Below, piece by piece: positions 28,139-37,423 of a stretch of 64,000 bases of DNA. The notes beneath the pieces were generated by a model. That model made no database searches. It saw nothing but the letters and a program-made list of their open reading frames with translations, and was not told where the DNA came from. This DNA comes from Cupriavidus taiwanensis LMG 19424. GTDB taxonomy: Bacteria; Pseudomonadota; Gammaproteobacteria; Burkholderiales; Burkholderiaceae. Location: positions 738,001 to 802,000 of the forward strand of contig NC_010530.1 in the NCBI RefSeq assembly GCF_000069785.1, given 5' to 3'. A program made the translations under genes and the position numbers. Positions within the stretch are counted from its first letter, which is position 1; the number at the start of each line of letters is the position of its first letter.

Positions 28139-29173
28139 TCAGTCGACGCTGATATTGTTCGCCCGTATCACCTTGCCCCACACCCCCACATCCGCGCGCA
28201 CGGTCTGCGCGAACTGCTCCGCGGTCTTCGGTGGCGCCATGCCCATGTTCAACTGCAGGAAGCGCTCGCGCATGGGCGCGTTCGCCAGCAGGCGGTTCAC
28301 CTCGGCATTGAGCCGCTGCACGATCGCGGCGCTGGTGCCGACGGGCGCGAACAGGCCATACCAGCTGTCGGTGTCGAAAGGATAGCCTTGCTCGGTCATG
28401 GTCGGCACCTCGGGCGTGGCCGGCGCGCGGCGCGTGCCGCTGACCGCCAGCGCGCGCAGCTTGCCGGCGCGGATCAGCGGCAGCGACGACGAGGTATCGA
28501 CGAACGCCGCGTTGATCACGCCGCCCTGCAGGTCGGCCAGGATCGGCGCCACGCCCTTGTACGGCACGTGGCGCAGCCGGATGCCGGTCTGCATGGCGAG
28601 CGCCGCCATGGTCAGGTGGCCGCCCGAGCCGATGCCCCATGAGCCGTAGTCGCAGGCATCCGGGCGCTTGCGTACCTCCTCGACGAATGCCTTCAGCGTG
28701 CGTGCCGGGAAGTCCGGCGTCACCACCAGGAAATTGCCGCCCGCGCCGATCTGCGCCACCGGCAGCAGGTCGCGCAGCCCGTCATACGCCAGCTTCGGCT
28801 GCAGGGTCTGGTTGATCACCACCGCGGCGGCGTAGGTGAACAGCAGCGTGTAGCCGTCGGGGCTGGCCTTGGCCACGGCATCATTGCCGATGATGCCGTT
28901 CGCGCCCGGCTTGTTGTCGACCACAATGGTCTGGCCCAGTGCCTGGCCCAGCGATGCCGCCAGCGTGCGCGCGAACAGGTCGGTGCCGCCGCCCGGCGGA
29001 GCCGGCACTACCAGCCGGATCGGCCGGGCCGGCCAGCCGTTGCCGGCGTGCAGCGGACTGGCCGCGGCGCCCATGCCAAGTGCGATGAGCCCGCGCAGCA
29101 GCGCGCGCCGGCGCGGGTCCGTCAGTGGTGTTGCCGCAGCGGCAACGGTGCTGAGTGGCACGGCAGCTTCCAT
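28139..29173 (-). CDS. Bug-type tripartite tricarboxylate transporter substrate-binding protein
   Basis: A 344-residue periplasmic solute-binding protein with an N-terminal export signal (RRRALLRGLIALGMGAAASPLHA). The family motifs RPIRLVVPAPPGGGTDLFAR, VVDNKPGANGIIG and PDGYTLLFTYAA are all present. Bug proteins bind carboxylates or other small solutes, with or without a TctAB membrane pair; no TctAB is seen here. It lies 26 bp after the metallo-hydrolase gene in one operon, upstream of which is a 23-bp LysR palindrome shared with the CoA-transferase operon. Confidence 0.9.
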   Translation of the reverse strand: MEAAVPLSTVAAAATPLTDPRRRALLRGLIALGMGAAASPLHAGNGWPARPIRLVVPAPPGGGTDLFARTLAASLGQALGQTIVVDNKPGANGIIGNDAVAKASPDGYTLLFTYAAAVVINQTLQPKLAYDGLRDLLPVAQIGAGGNFLVVTPDFPARTLKAFVEEVRKRPDACDYGSWGIGSGGHLTMAALAMQTGIRLRHVPYKGVAPILADLQGGVINAAFVDTSSSLPLIRAGKLRALAVSGTRRAPATPEVPTMTEQGYPFDTDSWYGLFAPVGTSAAIVQRLNAEVNRLLANAPMRERFLQLNMGMAPPKTAEQFAQTVRADVGVWGKVIRANNISVD

Positions 29174-29199
29174 GGTGTCTCCCTGGTGCAGAAGGCTTG

Positions 29200-30453
29200 C
29201 TAGTGCAGGCCGAAGTTGTCCGGCGCCTCGCTCTCCAGCGCATCGGCAGCCGCGCCGTACAGGCTGCGCGACACATAGCTGCGCACCTGCGCGGCGCGCT
29301 GGCGCAGCCACGTTGCCTTGAGCCGGCGCGCCTCCCGCACGGTCGCGGTCTGGTCCGGCGCCAGTGCCAGCACGTCGATCACGTGCAATGCCAGTTGCGT
29401 ATCGCCGCGCTCGGCCAGGGCCTGCGCGTGGCGCAGCAGCGCGCCGTGGTCGGCCACGGCGGCGGCGATCTCTGCCGCGGCCTGCTGCGGTGGCGCCGGG
29501 TGCAGCGTGGTTGCGTTGCGGTCCCACCAGCCGTTCTCCGAGCGGTAGATGTCGCGCGCGATGTAGCTGGGATCGCCATAGGTGGGCCGCATCCAGGGCT
29601 GGTCGAACAGCGCCGCGGGTGGCTGCAGCGCGGCCAGCATCTGGCGCTCGTTGCAGCCGGCGTTCATCAGCCGCACCACCTCGGCGCGCAGCCAGCGCAG
29701 GGCGCGCGCGGTTTCGCCCAGCACGCGCTGGCATTCGGCTTCGCCCTGCACGGTGGCGCCGAACTCGCGCACGACTGCCAGCGGCTGCAGCGCCGCGAGG
29801 CGTTCGAGCGTATCGGCCCAGCGCACGGTGTCGCGCATGGTGCGGAACGGGGTGCCGATGTTGGGGATCGAGTCGATCACCGCGGGGCCGCCGTAGAGCA
29901 CCCGCCGGCCCGGCAGCCAGACGGCGACGGCGTCGTCGGTCTCGGACGGCGCCCACAGGACTTCGGCGCGGCGATCGCCGTGGCCCAGCGTCACGCCGTC
30001 GGCAAAGGTCTCGGTGGGCGCCACCTGGGCCAGCTTGCCCGCCAGCGCGCCGGCCGGCTGGCGGAACTGGATCTCGGCCATGCGCTGCTGCATGCGCTCG
30101 GTCTCGCGGTAGCGCGCCTGGCGCGCCAGCACGTTGACGTGGGCCAGCACGCGCGGCGAGGGCTCGCCGCGCGCGGCGGCGTGGTCCAGCCATTGCTGCA
30201 GGCCGGCGTTGTAGCCCATATGGCCGTGGCTGTAGCAGATCGCCAGCACCGGCAGGCTGGTCTGCGTGCGCAGCGCCTCGATCATGCCCCGCGTGATGCG
30301 CCCGCCGGGGCCGCTGTCGACCACCAGCAGGCCGTCGCCGATATCGGCAACGAAGCTCTGGCCCTGCCCGTGCAGCAGCCAGACGCCGTCGCCGGCGCTG
30401 TCGATCCCCGTGCCCGTGACCAGCGCCGACGGCCGGTCTTCGATGTCCTGCAT
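29200..30453 (-). CDS. MBL-fold hydrolase related to alkyl sulfatases, altered metal motif
   Basis: A 417-residue protein with an N-terminal metallo-beta-lactamase domain and a C-terminal alkylsulfatase-type dimerisation domain (RSENGWWDRNATTLHPAPPQQ, about 310-330). The hallmark H-x-H-x-D-H is replaced by SHGHMGYN, so the Asp and His of the second metal site are missing. Later positions such as the WAPSETDDAVAVWLPGRRVLYGG block are preserved. It may be a mononuclear enzyme or use a different chemistry. The operon with a Bug protein and the shared LysR palindrome suggest it acts on the imported catabolic substrate. Confidence 0.75.
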   Translation of the reverse strand: MQDIEDRPSALVTGTGIDSAGDGVWLLHGQGQSFVADIGDGLLVVDSGPGGRITRGMIEALRTQTSLPVLAICYSHGHMGYNAGLQQWLDHAAARGEPSPRVLAHVNVLARQARYRETERMQQRMAEIQFRQPAGALAGKLAQVAPTETFADGVTLGHGDRRAEVLWAPSETDDAVAVWLPGRRVLYGGPAVIDSIPNIGTPFRTMRDTVRWADTLERLAALQPLAVVREFGATVQGEAECQRVLGETARALRWLRAEVVRLMNAGCNERQMLAALQPPAALFDQPWMRPTYGDPSYIARDIYRSENGWWDRNATTLHPAPPQQAAAEIAAAVADHGALLRHAQALAERGDTQLALHVIDVLALAPDQTATVREARRLKATWLRQRAAQVRSYVSRSLYGAAADALESEAPDNFGLH

Positions 30454-30600
30454 GCTTGCCTCCCTGCTATCCGGTTGGTGTCCGGTGCCACTGTCAGGCA
30501 AGAAGGCGCCGCGCAGGGATTGGGGAAAATCCGGCCGCACCGCGGCGTACCGGCCGCAAAGCCAGCACCGGGGCGGCACGGCGCCGGTTTGAGAATTTCA

Positions 30601-30623
30601 GGTGTAAACCGCTGGTTAGCACC
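30601..30623. promoter_or_regulatory. LysR palindrome, copy 1 (MBL/Bug operon)
   Basis: GGTGTAAACC-GCT-GGTTAGCACC, a near-perfect palindrome 148 bp upstream of the metallo-hydrolase ATG. It matches the site at 31814-31836 at 20 of 23 positions after reversing the latter. The rest of this 355-bp gap (30454-30808) holds the repeat listed next and no gene. Confidence 0.75.
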
Positions 30624-30680
30624 GTGCCGCTGCTGGCAGTTCCCGGCAGCCGCGCGCTGCGCTAACGCGCGCCAGGCGGG

Positions 30681-30804
30681 AAATGCCGTTCAGTGAAGGG
30701 ATCGTTCCCGCGAAGGCGGAACCCAGTGACTTTCAAAGACGCTGGATTCCCGCCTGCGCGGGAATGACGGTAGTGATTGGACGGGCGTTAACTGAACGGC
30801 ATTT
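30681..30804. repeat. Nested inverted repeat containing dispersed repeat copy 2
   Basis: An exact 14-bp inverted repeat, AAATGCCGTTCAGT and ACTGAACGGCATTT, encloses a copy (30703-30770) of the palindromic repeat found at 28002-28090. The whole 124-base unit could fold into a long hairpin. It lies after the 3' end of the leftward lysR gene. Confidence 0.75.
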
Positions 30805-30808
30805 GCGC

Positions 30809-31741
30809 TCAGGCCGGGCGGCGCAGCGGGCTGTCGGGCAGGTGGGTCAGGTAGTGGACTTCGCGCCGCAGCTGCGTGGCAAATTGCGCGGCGACCGGCG
30901 TCATCGGCGAATCGGCGCGGTAGATCAGGCTGACGCGGTGGCTGGGCAGCGGGTCTTCGATCGGCAAGGGCACCAGCCCGGCGGCGGCCAGCTGGCCCGG
31001 CACCAGCTGGCGCGGCAGCATGCACAGCAGGTGGCGGTCCTGCAGCAGCGACTGGATCATACCGATGGTGTCGCAGCGCACCGCCACGCGCGGCAGCGGC
31101 AGGTCGTGCTCGCGGAAGGCATCGAGGATGGCGGCGCCCGGGCCCTGCATGCGCTGGCCGGTCAGCACCCAGTCGGAGCCCACCAGCTCGCGCAGGCGGC
31201 GCGCATGCCGCAGCGGGTGCTCGCGGTGCGCCACCACCACCGAATCGTTGTTGTAGAGCGGCTCGCAGGTGAACTCGCGCTCGATGCCCTCGTCCGGCAC
31301 CGGGCTGACCGCCATGTCCATCACCCCCGCGCGCAGATCGTCCAGGTGCATCGGATAGACGCCGCTGTCGATGCAGACCAGCACGTCCGGATGCTGGGCG
31401 CGGAAGCGCGTCAGCACCGCCGGCAGCAGCAGGTGCGCCGGACCGCCGGTGGCGCCCACGCGCACCACGCCGTTGCGCGCGCCCAGCATCTGCCGCATCT
31501 CGTCGCTGGCCTTGCGAGCTTCGGTGGCGATCAGGCGCGCGCGTCGCAGGAAGGCCTCGCCATAGCGCGACAACACCACGCCGCGGGTGGTGCGGGTCAG
31601 CAGCGGCACGTGCAGCTCTTCCTCGAGCTGGCGGATGCTCTTGGTGAGTGCCGGCGCCGATACGTCGCGGGCGCGCGCGCCGGCGCGGATGCTGCCGTGC
31701 TCGGCCACGGCGATGAAGTCCTGCAGTTGGTTCAGGCGCAT
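30809..31741 (-). CDS. LysR-family regulator of the flanking catabolic operons
   Basis: A 310-residue LysR regulator: helix-turn-helix in AEHGSIRAGARARDVSAPALTKSIRQLEEEL (about 13-40) and a C-terminal effector domain with VGATGGPAHLLLPAVLTRF and DIGM-like RCDTIGMIQSLL segments, resembling the CbgR/TrpI-like group acting on aromatic or organic acids. It sits between a leftward Bug plus metallo-hydrolase operon and a rightward CoA-transferase operon. Nearly identical 23-bp palindromes lie in front of both operons, so I infer that it controls both. Confidence 0.87.
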   Translation of the reverse strand: MRLNQLQDFIAVAEHGSIRAGARARDVSAPALTKSIRQLEEELHVPLLTRTTRGVVLSRYGEAFLRRARLIATEARKASDEMRQMLGARNGVVRVGATGGPAHLLLPAVLTRFRAQHPDVLVCIDSGVYPMHLDDLRAGVMDMAVSPVPDEGIEREFTCEPLYNNDSVVVAHREHPLRHARRLRELVGSDWVLTGQRMQGPGAAILDAFREHDLPLPRVAVRCDTIGMIQSLLQDRHLLCMLPRQLVPGQLAAAGLVPLPIEDPLPSHRVSLIYRADSPMTPVAAQFATQLRREVHYLTHLPDSPLRRPA

Positions 31742-31813
31742 GGAGAGTCCCGTTCAGACGATAGCCAGGGGGTCCCAGCATAGCGGCAATCCGCGGGGTT
31801 CGAGATAACCCGG

Positions 31814-31836
31814 GGTGCTAACCCACGGTTTGCACC
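31814..31836. promoter_or_regulatory. LysR palindrome, copy 2 (CoA-transferase operon)
   Basis: GGTGCTAACC-CAC-GGTTTGCACC lies in the lysR/CoA-transferase gap, 73 bp above lysR and 104 bp above the CoA-transferase start. The 10-base arms pair except at one position. A smaller GGGTT-N6-AACCC dyad sits just to its left (31796-31811). Confidence 0.75.
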
Positions 31837-31939
31837 GCAGCCGTTTTGGCATCTGCCGTGATGCGCGGTGCTCACGCATGATCGCTCCACATCGACGCCA
31901 ACCGCCGGCCGCGCCGGCTTCTTCGGGGAGTGAAACCAC

Positions 31940-33172
31940 ATGGCGAGCACGGCAACACGGCAAGACCTGCCGCTGGCAGGCATACGCGTGGCGGAGTTCG
32001 GGCAGTTCATCGCGGCGCCGGGCGCGGCCATGATGCTGGCTGACCTGGGCGCGGACGTGGTCAAGGTGGAGGCGCTGCGCGGCGACAGCGCGCGGCGCTT
32101 CGACGGCACCAGCCCGCAAAGCCCGATGTTCCTGGCCTACAACCGCGGCAAGCGCGGCATCGCACTGGATCTGCGCACGCCCGGCGGGCTGGATGCGGCG
32201 CGGCGGCTGGCGCTGGCCAGCGACGTGGTGCTGCACAACACCCGCTCCGGCGTGATGGAAGCGCTGGGGCTGGACGCCGCCACGCTGCGCGCCGCGCGTC
32301 CCGGCCTGATCCACGCTTCCATCAGCGGCTTCGGCACGCGCGGGCCGTCGCGCACGCGGCCCGGGCTGGATATCGCCGCGCAGGCGGAAAGCGGCATGAT
32401 GTCGGTGACCGGCGAGGCCGGCGGGCAGCCGCTCAAGGCCGGCTTCGCGCTGATCGACGCGGCCACCGCGCTGGCGGCCGCCAATGCCATCCTGGCGGCG
32501 CTGTTCCGGCGCGAGCGCACCGGCGCCGGCGAGACCATCGAGACCTCGCTGCTGTCGGTGGGCGTGCAGCTGCAGGCCCAGCTGTGGGCCGAGTACCAGT
32601 GCTCCGGCGCGCTGCCGGTGCGCAGCGGCAACAGCCAGCCCAAGGCGGCGCCGGCGGCCGACGTGATCGCGGTGGCCGACGGGCATATCGTGCTGTCGGC
32701 CTATCTCGACGAACACTGGACGCGGTTGTGCGAAGCCATCGGCCAGCCGGCGCTGGCGCACGACGCGCGCTTTGCCAGCAACGCACTGCGGGTGCAGAAC
32801 CGTGCGGCGCTGCTGTCGATCCTGCACGACGCCATGCGCCACCTGAGCGGCGATGCCGCACGCGCGCTGCTCGAACGCCACCAGGTGGTGGTGGGCGTGG
32901 TGCGCGACTACCACCAGGTCAGCGCCAGCGCCGATGTGCGCGCCAGCGGCATCATGCGGCCGGTCGACGACGGCGAGGGCGGGCGGCTGGAATTGCCCGG
33001 ACTGCCTTTCACCATGGCAGGCCTGCCTGCGGGCGGCGTGCCCTCGGTGCCGCGGCTTGGCCAGCATACCGCCGAGGTGCTGACGGAACTGGGCTACGGG
33101 GCCGCGGAGATCGATGCCATGGCGCGTGCCGGACACATCGGCATGGAACACGTCGCGCAGGAGGCGGCATGA
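31940..33172 (+). CDS. CaiB/BaiF-family (class III) CoA-transferase
   Basis: A 410-residue family III CoA-transferase. The catalytic Asp is Asp144 in TRPGLDIAAQAESGMM; the opening LPLAGIRVAEFGQFIAAPGAAMMLADLGADVVKVE is typical. It would transfer CoA from a donor thioester to an organic acid and so start its degradation. It is the first gene of a six-gene operon running to the porin, overlaps the enoyl-CoA hydratase gene by ATGA, and lies behind a LysR palindrome. Confidence 0.88.
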   Translation: MASTATRQDLPLAGIRVAEFGQFIAAPGAAMMLADLGADVVKVEALRGDSARRFDGTSPQSPMFLAYNRGKRGIALDLRTPGGLDAARRLALASDVVLHNTRSGVMEALGLDAATLRAARPGLIHASISGFGTRGPSRTRPGLDIAAQAESGMMSVTGEAGGQPLKAGFALIDAATALAAANAILAALFRRERTGAGETIETSLLSVGVQLQAQLWAEYQCSGALPVRSGNSQPKAAPAADVIAVADGHIVLSAYLDEHWTRLCEAIGQPALAHDARFASNALRVQNRAALLSILHDAMRHLSGDAARALLERHQVVVGVVRDYHQVSASADVRASGIMRPVDDGEGGRLELPGLPFTMAGLPAGGVPSVPRLGQHTAEVLTELGYGAAEIDAMARAGHIGMEHVAQEAA

Positions 33173-33843
33173 ACGCGCCGCAGCCTGCCGTCCTGCTGCA
33201 GCGCCACGCCGGCTGGGCCGAACTGGTGCTGAACCGCCCCGCGCGCCGCAATGCCATCGACATGGCGCTGGCGCGCGCGCTCGGCGACGCGATCGAGACC
33301 CTGGCCGCCGACGACAGCGTGCGCGCGGTGCTGCTGCGCGGCGCCGACGGCGGCTTCTGTTCCGGCCTGGACCTGCAGGCGCTGCAGGTCGAAGCCGGCG
33401 GGCTGGCGGCGTTCGCGCCGGTGTGGGAGCGCGTGCACCAGGGCCTGCGGCACAGCCGCAAGGCCTGGGTGGTGGCGCTCGAGCGCCATGCCATCAATGG
33501 CGGCGCGGCGCTGGCGCTGGCCGGCGACCTGCTGGTGTGCGGCGCGGGGGCCTTCCTGCAGATCGGCGAGATCCGCCTGGGCATGGCCGCGCCGCGCAAT
33601 GCCGAGTGGCTGGCGCTGCGCCATGCGGAAGCCGTGGCCGCGCGCCTGTGCCTGCTGGGCGACCGCGTGCCCGCGCCCGAACTGCTGCGCCTTGGCATCG
33701 CCACCGAGATGGTCGACGACACCCAGGTGCTGGACCGCGCGCGCGGACTGGCCGCCACCATCGGCGGCTTTCCGGCGGATGGCGTGGCCGCGATCAAGGG
33801 CGGCATGCGCGCGGCCAGCGCTGCCCGCCACGGCAACACTTGA
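33169..33843 (+). CDS. Enoyl-CoA hydratase/isomerase family protein
   Basis: A 224-residue crotonase-fold protein. The CoA-binding stretch NRPARRNAID and the oxyanion-hole residues in DGGFCSGLDLQAL and ERHAINGGAALALAGDLLV are present. The usual hydratase Glu positions read as IGEIRLGMAAPRN, where one glutamate is kept. It is slightly shorter than the usual 255-260 residues because the C-terminal helices are trimmed. ATGA overlap with the CoA-transferase shows translational coupling; it would hydrate an enoyl-CoA produced by the two acyl-CoA dehydrogenases. Confidence 0.87.
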   Translation: MNAPQPAVLLQRHAGWAELVLNRPARRNAIDMALARALGDAIETLAADDSVRAVLLRGADGGFCSGLDLQALQVEAGGLAAFAPVWERVHQGLRHSRKAWVVALERHAINGGAALALAGDLLVCGAGAFLQIGEIRLGMAAPRNAEWLALRHAEAVAARLCLLGDRVPAPELLRLGIATEMVDDTQVLDRARGLAATIGGFPADGVAAIKGGMRAASAARHGNT

Positions 33844-33855
33844 GGACAGACACGG

Positions 33856-35088
<1,233 letters not shown>

Positions 35089-35131
35089 CGCGGCCACGGT
35101 GGCTGCAACCTCTGCATAAGGACACGAACAG

Positions 35132-36277
35132 ATGAGCGATGCAACGGACGATCGCCGCATGCTGCGCGACAGCGTGCGGCGCTATGTCGAACGCGGCTAC
35201 GGCTTCGAGCAGCGCCGCGCCGCGCTGGCCGGGCCCGATGGCTTCTCGCGCACGCACTGGCGGGCGTTTGCCGAGATGGGCTGGCTGGCGCTGGGTTTGC
35301 CGGAAGCCTGCGGCGGCCTGGGCAACGCCACCGACCAGGCGCTGCTGGCGGAAGAACTGGGCCGCGCCCAGCCGGCCGAGCCGTGGCTGGCCAATGCCGC
35401 GCTGTGCGCGCCGCTGCTGGCCGTCTGCGACGACCCCGCGCACGCGGCCGCCGCGGCGGCGATGGCCGAAGGCGGCGCCATGCTGGCGCTGGCCGCATGG
35501 GAAACACAAGGGCGCTATGACGCCTTCGACATCAGCACTACGGCGCAGGCCGACGCGGCGGGGCAATGGACGCTGGACGGCCGCAAGACGCTGGTGCTGG
35601 GCGGCGGCAGCGCCAGCCTGCTGCTGGTGCTCGCGCGCACCGGCGGCCAGCGTCGCGAGCGTCATGGCCTGACCCTGTTCGCGGTGCCGGCGGAGACGCG
35701 CGGCGTCAGCGTCGAGGCGCTGCCGACCTACGACGGCCGCCAGACCGCCAGCGTGACGCTGCGCCGCGCGGTGGTGCCGGACCGCGCGCGCATCGGCCTG
35801 CGCGACGGTGCCTGGCCAATGGTGGAGGCCGCCATCGACCGCGCCACCGTGATGGCCTGTGCCGAAGCCGTCGGCACCATGTCTCGCGCGTTCGACCTGA
35901 CCCGCGACTACCTGGCGACGCGCGAGCAGTTCGGCCGGCCGCTGACCGCCAATCAGGTGATCCGCCACCGGCTGGTGGACCTCTATGTCAGCGTCGAGCA
36001 GGCACGTGCCATCACCGAAGCCGCGGCCGACGCGCTGCAGGGCGATGCGGTGGCACGCATGCGCGCGGTCTCGCATGCCAAGGCCTTTGTCTCGGAGGCC
36101 GGGCGCGCGCTGGGCGAGGACGCGGTGCAGCTGCACGGCGCTGTCGGCATGACCGACGAGGTCGAAGTCGGCCACTGCTACAAGCGCCTGGCGGCGCACG
36201 CCAACCTCTTCGGCGACGCCGACTGGCACTACGAGCGGCTGGCGGCACTCGATCACGCGGCGCAGGCGCAGGCCTGA
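35132..36277 (+). CDS. Acyl-CoA dehydrogenase (2)
   Basis: A 381-residue acyl-CoA dehydrogenase-like subunit. The N-terminal domain is present (FAEMGWLALGLPEACGGLG) but the central flavin motif is replaced by TLDGRKTLVLGGGSASLLLVLA, without the usual TEPxAGSD. The C-terminal domain has FDLTRDYLATREQFGRPLTANQVIRHRLVDLYV and LHGAVGMTDEVEVGH. It resembles the less conserved partner of heteromeric acyl-CoA dehydrogenases, so it probably works with the neighbouring subunit. Good AAGGACACGAACAG spacing precedes the ATG. Confidence 0.86.
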   Translation: MSDATDDRRMLRDSVRRYVERGYGFEQRRAALAGPDGFSRTHWRAFAEMGWLALGLPEACGGLGNATDQALLAEELGRAQPAEPWLANAALCAPLLAVCDDPAHAAAAAAMAEGGAMLALAAWETQGRYDAFDISTTAQADAAGQWTLDGRKTLVLGGGSASLLLVLARTGGQRRERHGLTLFAVPAETRGVSVEALPTYDGRQTASVTLRRAVVPDRARIGLRDGAWPMVEAAIDRATVMACAEAVGTMSRAFDLTRDYLATREQFGRPLTANQVIRHRLVDLYVSVEQARAITEAAADALQGDAVARMRAVSHAKAFVSEAGRALGEDAVQLHGAVGMTDEVEVGHCYKRLAAHANLFGDADWHYERLAALDHAAQAQA

Positions 36278-36379
36278 GCCGGTTCAGCGCGGGCGCCCGG
36301 GACCGCCGGCGCGCCTGCTGACGACACGCCGGCAACGTACCGGCATGCGCGGCCAATGCGCCGCAACGGAGACAGCAAT

Positions 36380-37384
36380 ATGAGCAGCCAGCACAATCGC
36401 GCCCGCAAGGCGCGCGCCACGCGCGCGGCCCTGGCCGCGGCGCTGGTCCTGGCGGGCGCCGCCAGCGCGCACGCCGAGGCACCTTACCCCAGCAAGCCGA
36501 TCCGCATGGTGCTGCCGTCGGGCGCGGGCACCGTGACCGACCAGACCGCGCGGCTGGTGGCCGAGCGCCTGACCGCGGGGCTGAAGCAGCCGGTGGTGGT
36601 CGACAACCGCCCCGGCGCCAACGGCATCATCGCCAGCGAGACCGTGGCGCGCGCCGCGCCCGATGGCTACACGCTGCTGTTCACCTATGCCGCGACCATG
36701 ACGGTGAACCCATGGACCACGCCGTCGCTGCCGTACGACCCGGTCAGGGACTTCACGCCGATCGCGCGGCCCAGCCAGCCCGGCGGCAACCTGCTGGCGG
36801 TCAGCGCCGAGGTGCCGGTGCGCAGCCTGCAGGAGCTGATCGCGTATGCCAGAAGCAGCAAGACGGAACTGGCGTACTGCTCCTGGGGCGTTGGCTCCGG
36901 CGGCCACCTGGCCATGGAATACCTGAAGGCGAATGCCGGCATTCACCTGCGCCACATCCCGTACAAGACCGCGACTCAGTGCAGCAACGACCTGGCCGCG
37001 GGCCACGTCACCATCGGCATGACCGATGCCATTTCGTCGGTGCCGCACCTGAAGTCCGGCCGCATCCGCGGCATCGCGGTGTCCGGCCCGGAACGCCTGC
37101 TGACCGCGCCCGACGTCCCCACCATGTCGCAGCAGGGCGTGCCGTTCCAGCAGGCGAGCTGGGTCGCCATCTTCGGACCGAAGGGCGTGCCCGCGCCGAT
37201 CGTCGAGCGGCTCAACGCCGAGGTCAATCGCATGCTGCAGAACCCGGCCGACCGCGCCAAATTCGCCGCGATGAACCTGCAGCCGGCCGCGCCGTCGAGC
37301 CCGGCCGACCTCGGCAAGCTGCTCAGCGCCGACCTGGCCGCATGGGGCGAGGTGGTGAAGGTGGCGGGGCTGCAGGCGAAGTAG
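36380..37384 (+). CDS. Bug-type substrate-binding protein (2)
   Basis: A 334-residue periplasmic binding protein. The signal peptide is RAALAAALVLAGAASAHA, cut before EAPYP. Family signatures KPIRMVLPSGAGTVTDQTAR, VVVDNRPGANGIIASE and APDGYTLLFTYAATMTVN are present. It is close in sequence to the Bug protein at 28139-29173, notably in SWGVGSGGHLAMEYLKANAGIHLRHIPYK, so the two may bind the same or related ligands. It belongs to the CoA-transferase operon. GGAGAC lies upstream of ATG 36380. Confidence 0.9.
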   Translation: MSSQHNRARKARATRAALAAALVLAGAASAHAEAPYPSKPIRMVLPSGAGTVTDQTARLVAERLTAGLKQPVVVDNRPGANGIIASETVARAAPDGYTLLFTYAATMTVNPWTTPSLPYDPVRDFTPIARPSQPGGNLLAVSAEVPVRSLQELIAYARSSKTELAYCSWGVGSGGHLAMEYLKANAGIHLRHIPYKTATQCSNDLAAGHVTIGMTDAISSVPHLKSGRIRGIAVSGPERLLTAPDVPTMSQQGVPFQQASWVAIFGPKGVPAPIVERLNAEVNRMLQNPADRAKFAAMNLQPAAPSSPADLGKLLSADLAAWGEVVKVAGLQAK

Positions 37385-37423
37385 GGCCGACACACACAAC
37401 AACGAGGACGGGAGACAGAGAGC

